Assembly: GCA_021647265.1 (NCBI GenBank)
Contig: JAKIVA010000020.1
Coordinates: 1-45,430 of the forward strand
From: Lutibacter sp.
GTDB taxonomy: Bacteria > Bacteroidota > Bacteroidia > Flavobacteriales > Flavobacteriaceae
Reading direction: 5' to 3'
DNA length: 45,430 nt
Positions 1 through 9,252 of the stretch are shown one piece after another (the stretch's first letter is position 1; the number at the start of each line of letters is the position of its first letter). The translations under genes were made by a program, and so were the position numbers. The notes under the pieces were generated by a model, which did not search any database, had not been told where the DNA came from, and worked only from the letters and a program-made list of their open reading frames with translations.

Positions 1-288
1 TCTTGTTTACCAACCATATCTGCAAGCTTTTTTACTAAGATACGTATTTGCTTGCAGTTTTAAAAACTTATTGAAAGAGTTTATCAACTGATTATCAATA
101 ATCTAATTGTTTTTAAGGGATGACTAATTAAAAAATCTAACCCAAGTTATTTTAACTTACACACTTTTTAGGATAGTGTTCTGCTTAAATTAAAATTGTA
201 CCAAATTTACTAGGTAGTCCAATCTACATTTTTTTAAGTCGAACTCACGTTTTTAAGTTTCTCGCAACTAAGGGAACGTGAAAAATAA
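1..288. other. Non-coding stretch, no supported gene
   Basis: No start-to-stop gene is convincing in this stretch. The plus strand is open from the window edge to a TGA near base 94 (about 31 codons), which could be the tail of a gene outside the window, but the residues match nothing I recognise. An 8-bp inverted repeat (20-27 with 50-57) brackets a 22-base loop. The sequence at 150-185, with ACACACTTTT and GGATAGTGTT, faintly resembles insertion-sequence ends seen in Bacteroidetes, but I cannot confirm this without a search. Confidence 0.4.
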
Positions 289-309
289 AAAATGGAGAGC
301 CTCCATTTT
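289..309 (-). terminator. Intrinsic terminator of the export operon
   Basis: A 9-bp perfect stem (AAAATGGAG with CTCCATTTT) closes a 3-base loop. Read on the minus strand it is followed by a T-rich run. It lies about 85 bases downstream of the TolC-like gene and would end the minus-strand transcript. Confidence 0.75.
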
Positions 310-393
310 TATATCAAAGTTAACTTTTTACTATATAGAGAATTTTAAATATATCCTTAAGCTCTACTTCTGAATTAACCGGTAAAAACGGTA

Positions 394-1797
394 TTACTGG
401 TTTTGAAGCGTCCCAATGATATATTTTATCTTCAATGCTGCATTTCTGTTTTTGGTTAAAAGTTCAATATATTTTAATTGAGTTTGAATATATTTTACCT
501 CTCTAGCATTAAGTTTAAACAAAGAACTCTCTCCAAATTCAAATAACCTTTGTTCCCCCTCTAATAAGGTCTTCGTATCGTCTACAGTTCTTGTGTACAA
601 ATCAATTTGGCTAATTGTAGTATTCCATTTATTCCATTCGGAGGTAACTTTATATTTTAGTAATTCCTGTTTATTGCTTAATTGAAGTTTGTACTCTTCA
701 ATTTTTAACTCTGTTAACTTTAAAGAACCTCTTTCTTTTCTTAAAAAAATGGGCATCTGAAACTCAAGACCCCAAGTGTAGTTGTCAAAAGAAAAATTAC
801 TCAATAGTTCTCCACCTACATATTCTGTTATTGGATTGTATTTTAAATTTAGGGTAGGTAATAGTTGATTTTTCTTTAAGCGTTTATCAATTTTAAATTG
901 ATCAATAACTAATCTAGATTGATTTAATGCAGGGTGAATGTTAACGAGGGAGTCTATTTCAGCATACGAGATATCAGGGTTAAGAGCTGTAACTTTACTT
1001 ATTGAAACAGGAATTGTTCCTTTTGCTAACTCTAATGGTATAATCCCATCTTCCCATATATAAATGGACAGTAACATTGATGAATTTTTATACTCAAGCT
1101 CTGCTTGTTGTAACCCAAGTAATCGGCTTTGTGCCTGAATACCTGCTTCTAAAGCGTCAATTGCAGGTTTATCACCAATTTTCGTACTCAATATAATTGC
1201 TTGATGCCTTTCAGTTGCCAATCTGTATGCATCTTTATACACTTCCAAACTGTTATAATTTTTGAACCATTCCCAATAGGTTACACTAGCTCTAAAAATT
1301 AATTCATTTAAAATAATTTGTCTTTCTAGCTCAGATACTTGACTGAATAATTTTGCTTTTTTAAGTTCTGCTCTTCGCTTATCTATAAATAACCCTTGAC
1401 CAATAGGAAATGAAACACCCGCGTAAAGTAGCCCACTATTTGGTGTTGTGTTTTCTGGGTTAAGATAAACACCTCTATTTTGTTCATACCCTCCTTTTAA
1501 TTCTACTCCAAACCAAGTTGGTATTTTCAAACCTCCATTAATTTGGCTATAATACTCATCTCCTTTAAAAAGTTTTTGATTTATTTCGGTATAAATTTTA
1601 GGGTCAAAAGCTCCTTTGGCATATAGCAAATTTGCCTCACCTTCATATATTTTAATTTCTGCTTGTTTAGCAAACGGATGCTCCTGAATTACTATTTTAA
1701 TAAAATCTTGATAATTTAAAACAAACGTACTATCTACTTGACCCAAAACATTAAAGCTAGAAAGCACTAGTACTATAACAATAAGCATATTCATCAT
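394..1797 (-). CDS. TolC-family outer membrane efflux protein
   Basis: Outer-membrane channel component of a type I-like exporter. The 467-residue product starts with a signal peptide (hydrophobic residues 3-18, ending near VLGQ). It then has two repeats rich in long helices and beta-hairpins typical of outer membrane efflux (OEP) proteins: an aromatic/glycine-rich beta segment around residues 75-130, a coiled region to about 245, and a second copy from about 290. The C-terminal end resembles that of many Bacteroidetes TolC homologues. It is the last gene after the ABC and HlyD genes, 4 bases after the HlyD stop, so the three are very likely co-transcribed and form one envelope-spanning pump. 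The substrate is unknown. A frame-shifted open stretch runs past its stop (320-463). Confidence 0.9.
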   Translation of the reverse strand: MMNMLIVIVLVLSSFNVLGQVDSTFVLNYQDFIKIVIQEHPFAKQAEIKIYEGEANLLYAKGAFDPKIYTEINQKLFKGDEYYSQINGGLKIPTWFGVELKGGYEQNRGVYLNPENTTPNSGLLYAGVSFPIGQGLFIDKRRAELKKAKLFSQVSELERQIILNELIFRASVTYWEWFKNYNSLEVYKDAYRLATERHQAIILSTKIGDKPAIDALEAGIQAQSRLLGLQQAELEYKNSSMLLSIYIWEDGIIPLELAKGTIPVSISKVTALNPDISYAEIDSLVNIHPALNQSRLVIDQFKIDKRLKKNQLLPTLNLKYNPITEYVGGELLSNFSFDNYTWGLEFQMPIFLRKERGSLKLTELKIEEYKLQLSNKQELLKYKVTSEWNKWNTTISQIDLYTRTVDDTKTLLEGEQRLFEFGESSLFKLNAREVKYIQTQLKYIELLTKNRNAALKIKYIIGTLQNQ

Positions 1798-1801
1798 AGT
1801 A

Positions 1802-3151
1802 CTATTTCGGTTTCTTGTTGATGGAGGTTATCGGTTTATAATAATCTGGTGGGAATCCATTTGTTTTCCTCCATAATTCATACCAAATAGACACATCCTT
1901 AAGTAAAATCATATTTTTGGTTCCAGTCCCAACCCTAAGTGCATCAGGCCAGGCATAATCATTTTTATCTTGGGCTACCATAATACGATACATTCCATTT
2001 TCACTAGCAAAATTATCAATAGCGTAAACAATTCCTCCATAAGTACCATGACTGGTGTTTGGCCACCCAGAAAACACTATAGCGGGCCACCCATCAAACT
2101 GAATACGTACATGCTGCCCTTTTTCTAGTAAAGGAAGATCTATAGGTTTTACATACGTCTCTATTGCTAAATCGTAAGTGGTAGGCATGATACTTACTAT
2201 TTCTGCACCCGCTTTTATTATTTCTCCAATTCCGGTTTGAATTACTTTGGTAACAACCCCTTGTTGAGGAGCTTTTATATAATACATACCCGTTCGCAAA
2301 GAGTAATTGGTAAAGTTATTTTGTAATTTGGTAACAACAGCTTCGGCGTTATACATATTAGAAAGTGCTGTAAATTTATCAGATTCTGCTTTAGAAATTT
2401 TATCTTTATATTGCGCTTGTATTGATATTCTTTCAACTTCAGCATTAATCACTTTGTTTTTACTAGTGAGCACCTTATTCTTTTTAGAAATCATTTCTGC
2501 CTGAGCCTTTTGCAGGGTTTGATTTCTCTTTTCAAGATCTGTTAATGATTTTAAACCTTCTTTATAAAGTTGCTCCATTCGTTTGTATTGTGTTTCAGCA
2601 ATATTATAATTAATCTTTGCTGCTACATACGCCATACTATCTGTAGTTACCAATAAATGTGCTTGCTCCAACTTATTCTTGGTTTGCTCCCATTTTGAAT
2701 TGCTTGTTTTAAAAAGGGCATCTATTTGGTTGTTTAGCGCTTCTATTTTGTCTATATAGGAAGCAACAGAACTTTCTTTTGCTTTTAACTGGTCTTCTGT
2801 TCTACCAAGTAGGTTAGGGTCTAAATATTCGTTTTTAATTTCAGAAATAAAAAGTATAGTATCTCCTTTGTTTACAAAATCACCTTCTTGTACATACCAT
2901 TTTTCAATTCTACCCGAGATGATAGATTGAATAGTTTGTGGTCTTTGTTCTGGCTTTAACGTGGTTATTTTTCCTTTAGATTGTATATTTTGAGTCCAAG
3001 GCAAAAGCATCGTAAAAAAAAACAACCCAAATGTCCCCACAAGTAAGCGTGTTACAACTTTTTTAGATTTACGCTTTTCTACATAAATAAGAGATTTATA
3101 TTTCTTAAAATCTATATTGTTATTTATATTGTGTTTTGATATATTAAGCAT
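1802..3151 (-). CDS. HlyD-family periplasmic adaptor
   Basis: Membrane-fusion protein linking an inner-membrane ABC exporter to a TolC channel. The 449-residue product has one N-terminal membrane anchor (about residues 35-55), then a biotinyl/lipoyl-like half around 70-105 (GRIEKWYVQEGDFVNKGDTI), a long charged coiled-coil hairpin (about 115-285), and the returning barrel half (YYIKAPQQGVVTKV). The C-terminal domain is of HlyD type. It lies 11 bases downstream of the ABC gene and 4 bases upstream of the TolC-like gene. Family identity is clear; the cargo is not identifiable from this locus. Confidence 0.9.
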   Translation of the reverse strand: MLNISKHNINNNIDFKKYKSLIYVEKRKSKKVVTRLLVGTFGLFFFTMLLPWTQNIQSKGKITTLKPEQRPQTIQSIISGRIEKWYVQEGDFVNKGDTILFISEIKNEYLDPNLLGRTEDQLKAKESSVASYIDKIEALNNQIDALFKTSNSKWEQTKNKLEQAHLLVTTDSMAYVAAKINYNIAETQYKRMEQLYKEGLKSLTDLEKRNQTLQKAQAEMISKKNKVLTSKNKVINAEVERISIQAQYKDKISKAESDKFTALSNMYNAEAVVTKLQNNFTNYSLRTGMYYIKAPQQGVVTKVIQTGIGEIIKAGAEIVSIMPTTYDLAIETYVKPIDLPLLEKGQHVRIQFDGWPAIVFSGWPNTSHGTYGGIVYAIDNFASENGMYRIMVAQDKNDYAWPDALRVGTGTKNMILLKDVSIWYELWRKTNGFPPDYYKPITSINKKPK

Positions 3152-3162
3152 TGCTCTTTGTT

Positions 3163-4869
3163 TTAAAAATTTACACTGCCTTTTAATTCATCATGAGTAC
3201 CTATACTTATTATTTTACCTTCCTTTAATACAGCTATTTTATCTGCCAATTTTATTAAATATGGATAAGACGAAACTGCAACTACAGACCAGCCATTTTT
3301 CTTGTTGGTAATAAAATCAATTATTTTTTCACAGCTTTGTTCGTCCAAACTCTTAAAAGTGTTTTCTAACAAAAGTAACTTAGGTTTTGTAACAATACTT
3401 CTAGCAAGTAGTAGTTTTGTAATTGTAGATTCGGGTAAACCATTCCCATGTGTAGCTAACATTGTATTATAACCTTTGGTCTGCTTTCTAACAAAATCGT
3501 TTAGCCCTAAATTCTCAATTGCCCATTTTACATTTTCAAAAGAAGCCATTTCCCTATCTAGAGTTATGTTATCTAAAACTGTTCCTTCAAAAATATTTCC
3601 CATTGTAAGGTGTTCCCCTATTTGCTCTCTAATAGAATTCAACGATAAGTTTCCTATAGGTAATTTATTGTAAGATATTGCACCTTCTCTCACTTGATAT
3701 ATCCCTGAAAGAATAAACAAAAGTGTACTTTTACCAGAACCACTTCCTCCAGTAAGAACTATTAATTCACCTTTGTCCAAACTTAAAGAAACATTATTAA
3801 GTGTTTTTTCATACAAATCTGGATAAGTAAAACTGATGTTTTCAATTTCAACTTCCATTCCTTTATCTTTCGAGCCAACCTCTATATCTATACCATTATC
3901 TCTATCCAATTCAAGATCGGTAACCTGGCCTATTTTTTCTAGTGATGTTAATATGTCATAAATAGATTCAATACTCGAGACAAGCTTTTCTACAGAAGCC
4001 ATTACAATAAGAATAATAATCTCAGCCGCTATAAATTGACCAATATTCATTTGCTGATTCATAACCAAAACACCACCAATAGCAAGAAATCCCGTAGCTA
4101 CAAATATTTTGAATACAATGGTTAATGAATATTGTTGGATAAGTACTTTGAAATGGCCTTCACGAGCGGAGAGATAATCTTCTAAGTATTTATCTGTTTT
4201 TTTTAATATTAAATCAGATTTTCCTGCCAACTTAAAAGTAACTATTGTTCGTGATATTTCTTCTAACCAATGGGCTATTTTATATTTGAATTTAGATTCT
4301 AAAAGACTAGTGACCATCCCTTTGTTTGCTGTAAATTTAAAAATTAGATAAATTAGTAATATAAGTAGAATGCTAAACAATATGAAAAAAGGATGATATA
4401 ATGAAAGTAACAATAAGCTAAATATCACTATAAAGAATGCTGAAGATACATCAATTAGAATTTTGGAAAGCCCTTTTTGAACTGAAGAAATATCAAGAAA
4501 ACGATTCATCAGTTCGGGGGCATAATGTTTATAAAGCACTTCCATTTTAATATGCGGAATACGATATGAGAAATCAAAAGCTGCTCTGATGAAAATTTTT
4601 TGTTGGAGATTTTCGGTTATTCTCATCTGAAATATTTGTAATATTCCACTGACCAGTACACCTAAAACAACCAAAATTACTAACACTATCCAAGAAGTAT
4701 TTATTTGCCCTCCTTGAATGAGATTTACTATAGCCTGAATACCCAAAGGTAATGAAAGGCTTATTAGTCCACTAAATGCCGAGTAGACATAAATATTTCT
4801 TACTTCTTTTACATCTGGCTTTAGTAACCTAAAAAATCTTTGTACAGGTGTTATTTTTTTTTTACTCAT
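3163..4869 (-). CDS. ABC transporter, fused permease-ATPase with degenerate ATPase motifs
   Basis: HlyB/MsbA-type half transporter of 568 residues. The transmembrane domain spans residues 25-310 (about six helices) and the nucleotide-binding domain about 338-568. There is no N-terminal C39 peptidase domain. Walker A is intact (GGSGSGKST, 374-382) and the A-loop aromatic is present (FTYPD). The other catalytic motifs are altered: the Q-loop position is Thr422, the signature LSGGQ reads LPEST (478-482), Walker B ends in Glu502-Asn503 instead of Asp-Glu, and the H-loop His is Ser534. The D-loop SLDE is kept. With the HlyD and TolC genes it forms one export unit. I infer that it binds but poorly hydrolyses ATP, or uses a divergent mechanism. 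I recall related Bacteroidetes proteins with similarly altered Walker B motifs, so this may be a family trait rather than decay. Confidence 0.9.
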   Translation of the reverse strand: MSKKKITPVQRFFRLLKPDVKEVRNIYVYSAFSGLISLSLPLGIQAIVNLIQGGQINTSWIVLVILVVLGVLVSGILQIFQMRITENLQQKIFIRAAFDFSYRIPHIKMEVLYKHYAPELMNRFLDISSVQKGLSKILIDVSSAFFIVIFSLLLLSLYHPFFILFSILLILLIYLIFKFTANKGMVTSLLESKFKYKIAHWLEEISRTIVTFKLAGKSDLILKKTDKYLEDYLSAREGHFKVLIQQYSLTIVFKIFVATGFLAIGGVLVMNQQMNIGQFIAAEIIILIVMASVEKLVSSIESIYDILTSLEKIGQVTDLELDRDNGIDIEVGSKDKGMEVEIENISFTYPDLYEKTLNNVSLSLDKGELIVLTGGSGSGKSTLLFILSGIYQVREGAISYNKLPIGNLSLNSIREQIGEHLTMGNIFEGTVLDNITLDREMASFENVKWAIENLGLNDFVRKQTKGYNTMLATHGNGLPESTITKLLLARSIVTKPKLLLLENTFKSLDEQSCEKIIDFITNKKNGWSVVAVSSYPYLIKLADKIAVLKEGKIISIGTHDELKGSVNF

Positions 4870-4921
4870 TTTTATAATGTCGAATAATTAAATATCTAAT
4901 TTTTAGATGGGTAAAAAAACA

Positions 4922-6772
4922 TTATTCTACTGTAACAGATTTTGCTAAATTTCTTGGCTGATCTACATTACATCCTCTCATTACGGCAATATAATATGAG
5001 AGCAATTGTAAAGGTATGGTGGCAAGCAATGGTGTAAAGGCTTCTTCAGTTTCAGGAATTTCAATTACATGGTCAGCAATTTCTCTAACATTGGTATCTC
5101 CTTTTGTTACAATAGCTATAATTTTGCCATTGCGAGATTTTATTTCTTGAATATTACTTACAACTTTATCGTAATGACCTTTTTTAGTAGCTATAACCAC
5201 TACTGGCATAGACTCATCAATTAAAGCAATTGGACCGTGCTTCATTTCAGCAGCTGGATAACCTTCAGCATGGATATATGAAATTTCTTTCAATTTTAAT
5301 GCGCCTTCAAGAGCCACAGGAAAATTGTAACCCCTTCCTAAATACAAGCAATTAGAAGCATCTTTATAAATAGCTGCAATTTCTTCAATTTTAGAACTTA
5401 TTTTCAATGTTTCCTCAATTTTAGAAGGAATTAAAGTCATTTCTTGTAAATATGCATGGAACTTAGAATTTGAAATTTCTCCTTTTAAATTCCCTAATTT
5501 TAAAGCCATTAATGTTAATACTGTAATTTGAGTTGTAAATGCCTTTGTTGATGCAACTCCTATTTCTGGCCCAGCATGTGTATATGCTCCGGTATCTGTT
5601 TCTCTAGCAATAGATGACCCAACAACATTACATATTCCAAAAACAAATGCTCCTTTAGATTTAGCTAATTTTATAGCTGCTAAAGTATCTGCCGTTTCTC
5701 CAGATTGAGATATTGCAATTACAACATCTCCCTTATTAATTACAGGATTACGATACCTAAACTCAGAAGCATATTCTACTTCAACTGGAATACGCGCTAA
5801 ATCTTCAAATAAATATTCAGCCACCAAACCTGCATGCCAAGAAGTACCACAAGCAACAATAATAATTTTATTTGCATTTAAAAATTTTGCAATATTATTA
5901 TCAACACTACCCATTTTAATAATGCCATTATTTGCTAAAAGCCTTCCTCTATAAGTATCAATAATTGCATTTGGCTGCTCATAAATTTCCTTCAACATAA
6001 AGTGATTGTAACCTCCCTTTTCAATTTGTTCTAAATTTAATTTTAGTTCTTGAATGGTTGGTTCGACCTCTGAATCATCTTGAATTTTATATATTTTAAT
6101 AGCTCTCCCTAACTTAATTACTGCTAATTCCTCATCATCTAAATAAACTGCATCTTTTGTGTATTCAATAAATGGAGAGGCATCAGATGCTACAAAAAAT
6201 TCTTGACTGTTTTCTCCTATACCTATAGCTATAGGACTTCCTAAACGCGCAACAATTATTTCATCTGGTTTGGTAATATCAAAAACGGCAATTGCATAAG
6301 CTCCAACTACATTTGTTAATGCCAATTGAACTGCTTTTCCTAATTTACAATTATTGGTTGTTTTAACTTCTTCTATTAAATTAATTAAAACTTCAGTATC
6401 TGTTTCGCTTTTAAAAGTATATCCTCTTGTTAGAAGTTCCTTTTTTAACGTATTGTAGTTTTCTATTATTCCGTTATGAACTATTACTAAATTACCTGAG
6501 CTAGAAACATGTGGATGTGAATTTTCGTTATTAGGAATACCATGGGTAGCCCAACGTGTATGACCTAAAGCTAAATTCCCGTTAATATCTTTATTTTCTG
6601 CAAGCTTTTTTAATTCAGCAACTTTTCCTTTTGTTTTATAAAGTTGCATACCCTTTTTATTGGTTAAAACAACTCCTGCACTATCATATCCTCTATATTC
6701 TAAACGTTGTAATCCGTTTATAACTATTGGGTATGCTTTTCTAAAACCTAAATAACCAACAATTCCACACAT
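4922..6772 (-). CDS. glmS: Glutamine--fructose-6-phosphate aminotransferase (isomerizing)
   Basis: Makes glucosamine-6-phosphate from fructose-6-phosphate and glutamine, the first step to UDP-GlcNAc for peptidoglycan and LPS. The 616-residue product has the N-terminal nucleophile glutaminase (MCGIVGYLG, Cys2 exposed after Met removal; GHTRWATHG; HNGIIENY). Two SIS sugar-isomerase domains follow (CGTSWHAG, SQSGETADT, GRGYNFPVALEGALKLKEI, EGYPAAEMKHGP). It ends with the usual AKSVTVE. The length is normal. It sits 14 bases after the DUF4270 gene. No glmS ribozyme is seen in the short upstream gap. Confidence 0.98.
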   Translation of the reverse strand: MCGIVGYLGFRKAYPIVINGLQRLEYRGYDSAGVVLTNKKGMQLYKTKGKVAELKKLAENKDINGNLALGHTRWATHGIPNNENSHPHVSSSGNLVIVHNGIIENYNTLKKELLTRGYTFKSETDTEVLINLIEEVKTTNNCKLGKAVQLALTNVVGAYAIAVFDITKPDEIIVARLGSPIAIGIGENSQEFFVASDASPFIEYTKDAVYLDDEELAVIKLGRAIKIYKIQDDSEVEPTIQELKLNLEQIEKGGYNHFMLKEIYEQPNAIIDTYRGRLLANNGIIKMGSVDNNIAKFLNANKIIIVACGTSWHAGLVAEYLFEDLARIPVEVEYASEFRYRNPVINKGDVVIAISQSGETADTLAAIKLAKSKGAFVFGICNVVGSSIARETDTGAYTHAGPEIGVASTKAFTTQITVLTLMALKLGNLKGEISNSKFHAYLQEMTLIPSKIEETLKISSKIEEIAAIYKDASNCLYLGRGYNFPVALEGALKLKEISYIHAEGYPAAEMKHGPIALIDESMPVVVIATKKGHYDKVVSNIQEIKSRNGKIIAIVTKGDTNVREIADHVIEIPETEEAFTPLLATIPLQLLSYYIAVMRGCNVDQPRNLAKSVTVE

Positions 6773-6786
6773 AATAATTTATGTTA

Positions 6787-8310
6787 TTAATTATTAATTT
6801 GAGAGTAAGAAATTTCTAGTTTAACTTTTTTGTCTCCTGCACTATCATTTACTCCAAATAGTACAACTCCCTTTGGATTCCAATTAAAATCTTTTATTTT
6901 ATTATCAATAACACTCGCAGGTAAATCTGTAGCATTATAGACTCTTAACCCTAATTTAACTAAATCTAAGGGTTCTTCAGATTTTAGAAGTTCAGATATA
7001 TAATCTGTAATTTTAAATACATACTTATATGGATTTCCGTTCTCGTCTCTTTCTAATCTCCCTCCAAAGGCAGCTAAACCCTCAAACATCATGTCTCTTA
7101 TTTGCTCTTTTTTATCGTAATTATATAAAAAAAGTTGCTCTGGAGCAATGTTACTTGATGCATTTTGATCTACATAAAAGGTTAAATTTGCATCTGTAAT
7201 TAACCAATTATTATTTTGCAATTCAGTTATATCTTCATTTTTAAATAACTCTAAAACTTCCATAGTTCCTGCCGCCCCTTGCACATACAATCTGTCATTA
7301 CCACTTTGACGAGAATTTGTATAATCTCTCTCTAATACATTTGATTTAATGGCTCCAAATAAAAATATAAATTCTTTCTTTATTCTAATGCCTTGCTCTC
7401 CATTAATACCATTTCCATTTAAATCTATATCTGCACCCTCATCTTCATCATTTGAATAATATATCGTTATTTTTGCATTTGCCATATTTAATGATATTAA
7501 ATGTGATTTATCATTAAATAATTCTTCAGCTTCAATATATAACCCTCTAAAATAATGATAAAACTCATCTAACGATGAAAATTCACTTCCAGATGCATTA
7601 TCAATAAAAATTTGTTGAATCATACTTTCATCTAAAGGAATTTTAATACTTGGACTAAGATCTGATTGCTTAATTGTATCTTTATCGTAAACTGTTCCAT
7701 CAGTCAAATATCTCTTTATTACAGATACTGTATCGTCTGGATTAACCTTAAAGTTTGCAGAATAAAAAGGTGTTGTTCCTTTCTGAAATACTTTATCTGA
7801 ATAATAAACTGCATTTTTTGAAGGGTCTTCTGGGTCTAACGTGTTTAAAAAAGTTTTAAGTTCATAAACACTTAATTGAAATTCAACATCTGTATCACCA
7901 ATAATTGAATCTATAGAAAATTTAGGTTTTCCATCAGCATAGTTTTCTTCTCTTGTTACCTGATATGGGATATTAAGTATTACAGAATCAATACCCGGGT
8001 TTGTTCCGTAATCATACTCAACATCTATTACTGGAAGTGCCAATTGAGATACAATTGATGCTTTTAATTTTCCAAATTCGGGATCTGAATATACTCCTAA
8101 TAAATACTGTGGAATACTAGTTGTAGGCACTCTATCAATATTTTGAGGTGTTGCAACAACTTCTGAAGTTAAAGAGTTTACACTAAAATTATTGTTATCT
8201 ACAAGGTTTACACCAATACTTTCAATATTTTTTTCACAAGAAATTATCGTAAAAAATACTAAGAATAATAATCCCAAGTATTTAATTGCATTTGCAACTT
8301 TTGTTGTCAT
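6787..8310 (-). CDS. DUF4270 family lipoprotein
   Basis: A 507-residue exported lipoprotein. Residues 10-24 are hydrophobic and end in a lipobox (TIISC, Cys25), followed by acidic and Asn-rich sequence. The body is beta-rich with no enzyme motif I recognise. DUF4270 proteins are found across Bacteroidetes, typically next to glmS and a short glycogen-synthase-like gene, which is the arrangement here. The function is unknown. The link to envelope sugar metabolism rests only on gene order. Spacing is 28 bases from the upstream gene and 14 to glmS, consistent with an operon. Confidence 0.85.
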   Translation of the reverse strand: MTTKVANAIKYLGLLFLVFFTIISCEKNIESIGVNLVDNNNFSVNSLTSEVVATPQNIDRVPTTSIPQYLLGVYSDPEFGKLKASIVSQLALPVIDVEYDYGTNPGIDSVILNIPYQVTREENYADGKPKFSIDSIIGDTDVEFQLSVYELKTFLNTLDPEDPSKNAVYYSDKVFQKGTTPFYSANFKVNPDDTVSVIKRYLTDGTVYDKDTIKQSDLSPSIKIPLDESMIQQIFIDNASGSEFSSLDEFYHYFRGLYIEAEELFNDKSHLISLNMANAKITIYYSNDEDEGADIDLNGNGINGEQGIRIKKEFIFLFGAIKSNVLERDYTNSRQSGNDRLYVQGAAGTMEVLELFKNEDITELQNNNWLITDANLTFYVDQNASSNIAPEQLFLYNYDKKEQIRDMMFEGLAAFGGRLERDENGNPYKYVFKITDYISELLKSEEPLDLVKLGLRVYNATDLPASVIDNKIKDFNWNPKGVVLFGVNDSAGDKKVKLEISYSQINN

Positions 8311-8338
8311 ATATAATTTTTGATTTTTTTTGATTGAA

Positions 8339-9145
8339 TTATAAAACTTTATTTAAATAAAATTCTGTGTAAGCAGTATCAAATTCACTAACAGGGAAGT
8401 AATCCAATACTGGTTTTTCGGTTGCTTTTAAAATTTCGTCTAACTCACTAGGAAGTTCTTCGCTACCTTTAATAACTGCATCAGAATTTTGAATTGCATT
8501 AATTAATATATTTACATGATTTGGATTAGACAAAGTTTCTATTGTTGATGCATCAATATTGTCAAACTTAATTTTTTCAACAAACTTTTTATTTAACGAA
8601 CCCTCAAAACCTTTATTATAAACAGATGTAACTATTTTACTTTCTGAAAACAAGGCATCATCTTTATAGTATTCTTTAATATATAATGGTAAAAGTGAGG
8701 CCATCCACCCATGAACATGGATAATATCTGGTGCCCAATTTAATTTTTTTACAGTTTCAATTACACCTTTTGCAAAAAATATTGCCCGCTCATCATTATC
8801 ATCAAATAACTTATTATCCTCATCGGTATACAACGCTTTTCTTTTAAAATACTCGTCATTATCAATAAAATAAACTTGCATTCTTTCTTTTGGAATAGAG
8901 GCAACTTTAATAATTAATGGCATATCCATATCATTTATCACCAAATTCATTCCAGACAAACGAATAACTTCGTGTAATTGATGCCTTCTTTCATTAATTA
9001 AACCATATCTAGGTATAAAAATTCTTGTTTGCCCCCCTTTGCCATGAATCATTTTGGCTGCTTCAAATGAAGATGTTGATAATTCGTTTTCTGGCAAATA
9101 AGGTATAACTTCCGAAGAAACAATCAATACTCTCTTATCTTTCAT
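8339..9145 (-). CDS. Short glycogen/starch synthase-like protein (GT5 N-terminal domain only)
   Basis: The 268-residue product matches only the N-terminal Rossmann half of GT5 glycogen synthases. It shows VLIVSSEVIPY at the start and APDIIHVHGWMASLLPLYIK around residues 139-158. The Lys-x-Gly-Gly loop that binds ADP-glucose in true synthases is replaced by LSTSSFEAAKM, and the whole C-terminal donor-binding domain is absent. The gene is not broken: the stop is clean and the downstream spacing is normal. The same short form occurs next to panC in other flavobacteria, so it is probably a fixed family of unknown activity. A TAATTTTG box lies upstream on the minus strand. Confidence 0.8.
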   Translation of the reverse strand: MKDKRVLIVSSEVIPYLPENELSTSSFEAAKMIHGKGGQTRIFIPRYGLINERRHQLHEVIRLSGMNLVINDMDMPLIIKVASIPKERMQVYFIDNDEYFKRKALYTDEDNKLFDDNDERAIFFAKGVIETVKKLNWAPDIIHVHGWMASLLPLYIKEYYKDDALFSESKIVTSVYNKGFEGSLNKKFVEKIKFDNIDASTIETLSNPNHVNILINAIQNSDAVIKGSEELPSELDEILKATEKPVLDYFPVSEFDTAYTEFYLNKVL

Positions 9146-9173
9146 AATCCAACTATATATTTTAAATATTATG

Positions 9174-9181
9174 CAAAATTA
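9174..9181 (-). promoter_or_regulatory. Candidate -7 box for the GT5-like/DUF4270/glmS operon
   Basis: TAATTTTG on the minus strand fits the Bacteroidetes -7 consensus TAnnTTTG, about 30 bases upstream of the start codon. I see no clear -33 TTG at 17-19 bases. Confidence 0.5.
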
Positions 9182-9214
9182 CGAAATTTTATATAGAATT
9201 TAGCTTGAAAAATG

Positions 9215-9222
9215 TAAGTTTG
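9215..9222 (+). promoter_or_regulatory. Candidate -7 box for panC
   Basis: TAAGTTTG fits TAnnTTTG and lies 30 bases before the panC ATG. A well-placed -33 element is not evident. Confidence 0.5.
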
Positions 9223-9252
9223 CACGCTTTTAACGTTTATTAACAATACTAT

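Noticed and set aside
20..57. 8-bp inverted repeat near the left edge
   Set aside because: The 22-base loop and lack of context make it indistinguishable from chance in AT-rich sequence.
145..190. Possible insertion-sequence end
   Set aside because: Only a vague resemblance by memory; no matching second end or transposase in the window.
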